From Cryomorphaceae bacterium (GTDB lineage: Bacteria > Bacteroidota > Bacteroidia > Flavobacteriales_D > Crocinitomicaceae): a stretch of DNA of 9,057 nucleotides. The DNA lies in the NCBI GenBank assembly GCA_027485365.1, contig JAIXRD010000274.1, forward strand, positions 1 through 9,057. Direction: 5' to 3'. The translations under genes were made by a program, and so were the position numbers. The notes beneath the pieces were generated by a model, which saw only the letters and a program-made list of their open reading frames with translations, was not told the origin of the DNA and ran no database searches. Of this stretch, positions 7,028 to 9,057 are shown one piece after another. Numbering within the stretch: the first letter of the stretch is position 1; each line of letters begins with the position of its first letter.

Positions 7028-7035
7028 CAAAAATA
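7028..7035 (-). promoter_or_regulatory. Possible -7 promoter element for the FHA-domain gene
   Basis: The minus strand reads TATTTTTG, an exact match to TAnnTTTG, ending 17 bases before the ATG at 7010. No TTG/TTTG stands 19-21 bp upstream, so only half of the promoter is recognisable. The same octamer serves as the -7 element of the divergent parA promoter. Confidence 0.45.
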
Positions 7036-7078
7036 ATGAAAATGGTTGATAAAAAGGCGAATTATGATAGAATTCGAA

Positions 7079-7110
7079 CTTGCAGAAGCATAGGTGAATC
7101 ACTATTTTTG
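7079..7110 (+). promoter_or_regulatory. Promoter of the parA-parB-DUF5683 operon
   Basis: CTTG (7079-7082) followed after 20 bp by TATTTTTG (7103-7110) fits the Bacteroidota sigma factor consensus TTTG-N19-21-TAnnTTTG. The -7 element ends only 4 bases before the ATG at 7115, so transcription should begin at or very near the start codon. This also argues against a parA start at the in-frame GTG 7094, which lies upstream of the -7 element. Confidence 0.6.
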
Positions 7111-7114
7111 TGGT

Positions 7115-7933
7115 ATGGCAAAAACCATTGCAATTGCAAACCAAAAAGGAGGCGTAGGAAAAACGACCACATCCATAAATCTGGGCGGATGCTTAGGTGT
7201 TTTAGAATATAAAACATTACTTATCGATGCGGACCCTCAAGCCAATTCGACTTCTGGATTAGGGTTCGACCCAAAGAATGTGAACAACATTTATGATTGT
7301 TTGGTTAATGGGGTTCCAACAGCATCACTCATTTTAGAGACAAATACCCCGAATCTATATTTGTTGCCCTCTCACATCGATTTAGTAGGTGCTGAATTAG
7401 AGATGATTAATCTTGAAGACCGAGAATACCTGCTCAAAAAAGCACTGGAAGAAGTGATCGATTCGTATGACGTAATTCTGATTGACTGCTCACCTTCCCT
7501 TGGATTAATCACCGTTAACTCCTTAGTAGCGGCTGATTCTGTATTAATTCCGGTCCAATGCGAATATTTCGCATTGGAAGGATTGAGCAAATTAATCAAT
7601 ACCATAAAAATCGTTCAGGGACGCTTGAATCCAAACTTAGAAATTGAAGGAATGCTGCTGACCATGTACGATACCAGATTGCGACTTGCGAATCAAGTAG
7701 TAGACGAAGTTAAAACGCATTTTCAAAGCTTAGTCTTTGATACCATCATTCATAGAAATACTACCTTATCTGAATCATCAAGTCATGGAATTCCTGTGAT
7801 TATGCATGATGCTGCTTCCAAAGGCGCAGTTAATTACCTGAATTTAGCGAGAGAAATACTTCAGAAAAACAACCTCACCAAAATGGGTAATTCAGATAAA
7901 CAAATCGATTTTGACTCAGAAAATGACTTCTAA
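7115..7933 (+). CDS. parA: Chromosome-partitioning ATPase ParA/Soj
   Basis: 272 residues, typical for the short chromosomal ParA (Soj) type without an N-terminal HTH. The deviant Walker A motif KGGVGKTTT is at 11-19 with the signature Lys11; Walker A' LLIDADPQ is at 35-42 with Asp38 and Asp40; Walker B ILIDCSPSLG is at 121-130 with Asp124. ParA dimerises with ATP, binds DNA non-specifically and is released by ParB-stimulated hydrolysis, which moves the origin region. ATG 7115 (MAKTIAIANQ) is chosen because it matches the family's N-terminus; a GTG at 7094 would add seven residues and lies within the promoter. The last 15 or so residues (SDKQIDFDSENDF) are an acidic tail, and the stop overlaps parB by 11 bp, so the two are translated in fixed proportion. 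Confidence 0.96.
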   Translation: MAKTIAIANQKGGVGKTTTSINLGGCLGVLEYKTLLIDADPQANSTSGLGFDPKNVNNIYDCLVNGVPTASLILETNTPNLYLLPSHIDLVGAELEMINLEDREYLLKKALEEVIDSYDVILIDCSPSLGLITVNSLVAADSVLIPVQCEYFALEGLSKLINTIKIVQGRLNPNLEIEGMLLTMYDTRLRLANQVVDEVKTHFQSLVFDTIIHRNTTLSESSSHGIPVIMHDAASKGAVNYLNLAREILQKNNLTKMGNSDKQIDFDSENDF

Positions 7934-8786
7934 CAATAAAAAAGGCTTACCTCTTGGCCGTGGATTAGGTGCCTTACTTTCTACCAATGAACCAGGAATT
8001 GGTGGGACAACCATGGTTGAAATTGCATGTATTGAGGCTAACCCCTTCAATCCCCGCACGCATTTTGAATCCGAGGCATTGGAAGAATTAGCGGCTTCCA
8101 TTAAAGCCTTGGGAATTATTCAGCCCTTAACCTTGCGGCAAATTAGTCCGAACAGATATCAACTTATTTCGGGTGAACGAAGGCTTCGCGCATCTCAAAT
8201 CGCAGGATTAACTGCCGTTCCAGCATACATCCGCGTAGCAAATGATCAGTCGATGCTGGAAATGGCCTTGGTTGAAAATATACAACGAGAGAATTTAAAT
8301 GCGATAGAAATCGGTTTATCCTACCATCGATTAATTGAAGAATGCAAGTATACCCAATCTGAATTGGGTCAGAAAATTTCTAAATCGCGCTCTGACATAG
8401 CAAATCACCTGAGGTTACTAAAGCTTCCTGCAGCAATACAAGCAGCCGTGCGAGACAATGAATTGACTATGGGACATGCCCGTGCCTTGCTCAGCATATC
8501 CAATGAATCGGAACAGTTAAAAGCATTCGAGGCCATTAAACTAAATCAATTGAGTGTACGAGATGTGGAACAATGGGGAAAACCAAGCAGCATTAAACCC
8601 AAATCACCTACCTCTAAATCAAGCCCAAAATCAGCCGTAGTTCGATCCATTGAGAACCAACTCAAAGCGAAACTTGGATTAAAGGTACAAGTGAACCAGG
8701 ATGCGCAAGGAAAAGGGAAAATCACCCTTTCATTCAACTCCATGGAACAGTTGAACATGATCTTAGAAACCCTAGGAAATTCATGA
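7923..8786 (+). CDS. parB: Chromosome-partitioning protein ParB/Spo0J (CTPase, parS-binding)
   Basis: 287 residues. The N-terminal KGLPLGRGLGALLS (7-20) is the ParA-contacting segment usual in Spo0J-type ParB, with the Arg that stimulates ParA. The CTP-binding domain follows: NPFNPR (40-45), LGIIQPLT (63-70), GERRLRAS (84-91) and ENIQRENL (118-125), corresponding to the C1-C3 CTPase motifs. The HTH parS-binding domain is at about 146-170 (SELGQKISKSRSDIANHLRL), followed by MGHARALL. A Ser/Pro/Lys-rich linker (about 219-240) leads to a C-terminal dimerisation domain (about 241-285). No catalytic or DNA-binding block is missing. ATG 7923 is taken instead of the in-frame TTG 7911, since the conserved segment begins just after it. 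It overlaps parA (11 bp) and the next gene (ATGA at 8783-8786). Confidence 0.96.
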   Translation: MTSNNKKGLPLGRGLGALLSTNEPGIGGTTMVEIACIEANPFNPRTHFESEALEELAASIKALGIIQPLTLRQISPNRYQLISGERRLRASQIAGLTAVPAYIRVANDQSMLEMALVENIQRENLNAIEIGLSYHRLIEECKYTQSELGQKISKSRSDIANHLRLLKLPAAIQAAVRDNELTMGHARALLSISNESEQLKAFEAIKLNQLSVRDVEQWGKPSSIKPKSPTSKSSPKSAVVRSIENQLKAKLGLKVQVNQDAQGKGKITLSFNSMEQLNMILETLGNS

Positions 8787-9057
8787 AATTGCTCCTGAGC
8801 TTTATCGTGTTGTCAATGCATCTAGTATTGATCAAAGGTCAAAAGCAACTAAACGACAGTGTGATTCCTTACAAAAACGCTGCATTATTGTCTGCATGTA
8901 TTCCTGGCGGGGGACAAGTATACAACAGCATTCATACAAGCGGAAGAAAAAATGCATATTGGAAGGTACCCCTTATTGCTGCTGGAATTGGTGGAACAAC
9001 CTACCTTTTAATTCAAAATCAACGGTTGGTTCAAAGCATTAAAACGGAATACAACCA
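8783..9057 (+). CDS. DUF5683 family membrane protein, 5' part
   Basis: The gene runs off the window; 91 residues are visible. It starts with a hydrophobic segment (MKLLLSFIVLSMHLVLIKG, 1-19) that is probably a signal peptide, then the block KNAALLSACIPGGGQVYN (31-48) and YWKVPLIAAGIGGTTYLLI (59-77), the latter a likely membrane helix. The pattern 'ALLSxxxPGxGQxYNxxxxKxPxxxxG' is what I recognise as DUF5683, a family of unknown function that in Bacteroidota often follows parB and precedes dapB and lepB. The PG-GQ-YN block resembles that of TM2-like small membrane proteins. The ATG overlaps the parB stop (ATGA), so it is almost certainly co-translated with parB. The function is not known; the family call rests on memory of the motif and the gene order. 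Confidence 0.75.
   Translation, partial: MKLLLSFIVLSMHLVLIKGQKQLNDSVIPYKNAALLSACIPGGGQVYNSIHTSGRKNAYWKVPLIAAGIGGTTYLLIQNQRLVQSIKTEYN

Noticed and set aside
7094..7114. parA start at GTG 7094
   Set aside because: It lies upstream of the -7 promoter element and adds residues absent from the family N-terminus.
7011..8786. A parS site in or near parAB
   Set aside because: I looked for the TGTTTCACGTGAAACA-type palindrome and saw no close match by eye; a pattern scan of the whole genome would settle where parS lies.

Overview
The window looks like an ordinary, gene-dense chromosomal stretch of a Bacteroidota bacterium, most likely of the order Flavobacteriales. This rests on low GC content (judged by eye), TAnnTTTG-type promoter elements instead of an E. 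coli -10 box, few Shine-Dalgarno sequences, a TPR/PD40/OmpA surface protein, and a chromosomal parA-parB-DUF5683 cluster of the kind seen in this phylum. I could not run any search, so family assignments come from motifs read in the translations.

Left part (1-2216, + strand): the 3' part of a CapD/FlaA1-type nucleotide-sugar dehydratase/epimerase, then a hotdog-fold acyl-CoA thioesterase and a secreted MORN-variant repeat protein. The genes overlap (14 bp, then ATGA), so they probably form one operon. A TauE/SafE-type membrane permease (2213-2968, - strand) converges on it with overlapping stop codons. It is divergent from a low-specificity L-threonine aldolase (3001-4017, +) across only 32 bp.

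Middle part (4067-6505): a 678-residue envelope protein with the order signal peptide, TPR-like helices, PD40 propeller, carboxypeptidase-regulatory-like beta domain and OmpA C-terminal peptidoglycan-binding domain, the architecture described for PorE of the type IX secretion system. It converges with rplS (ribosomal protein L19, - strand); a perfect 8-bp hairpin between them should stop transcription mainly from the rplS side.

Right part (6579-9057): a small FHA-domain protein with a single C-terminal membrane helix (- strand) is divergent from parA, parB and the start of a DUF5683 membrane protein (+ strand). parA/parB/DUF5683 are again overlapping (11 bp, then ATGA), indicating one co-translated chromosome-segregation operon. 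The parA promoter is a clear match to the Bacteroidota consensus and sits so close to the ATG that the mRNA should be nearly leaderless.

I found no mobile element, CRISPR array, RNA gene or canonical parS site. No interval of more than 300 bases lacks a gene. I did not find a clearly new biological system. The points most worth a second look are the PorE-like protein, the FHA protein beside parAB, the leaderless parA signal, and the uncharacterised DUF5683 partner.
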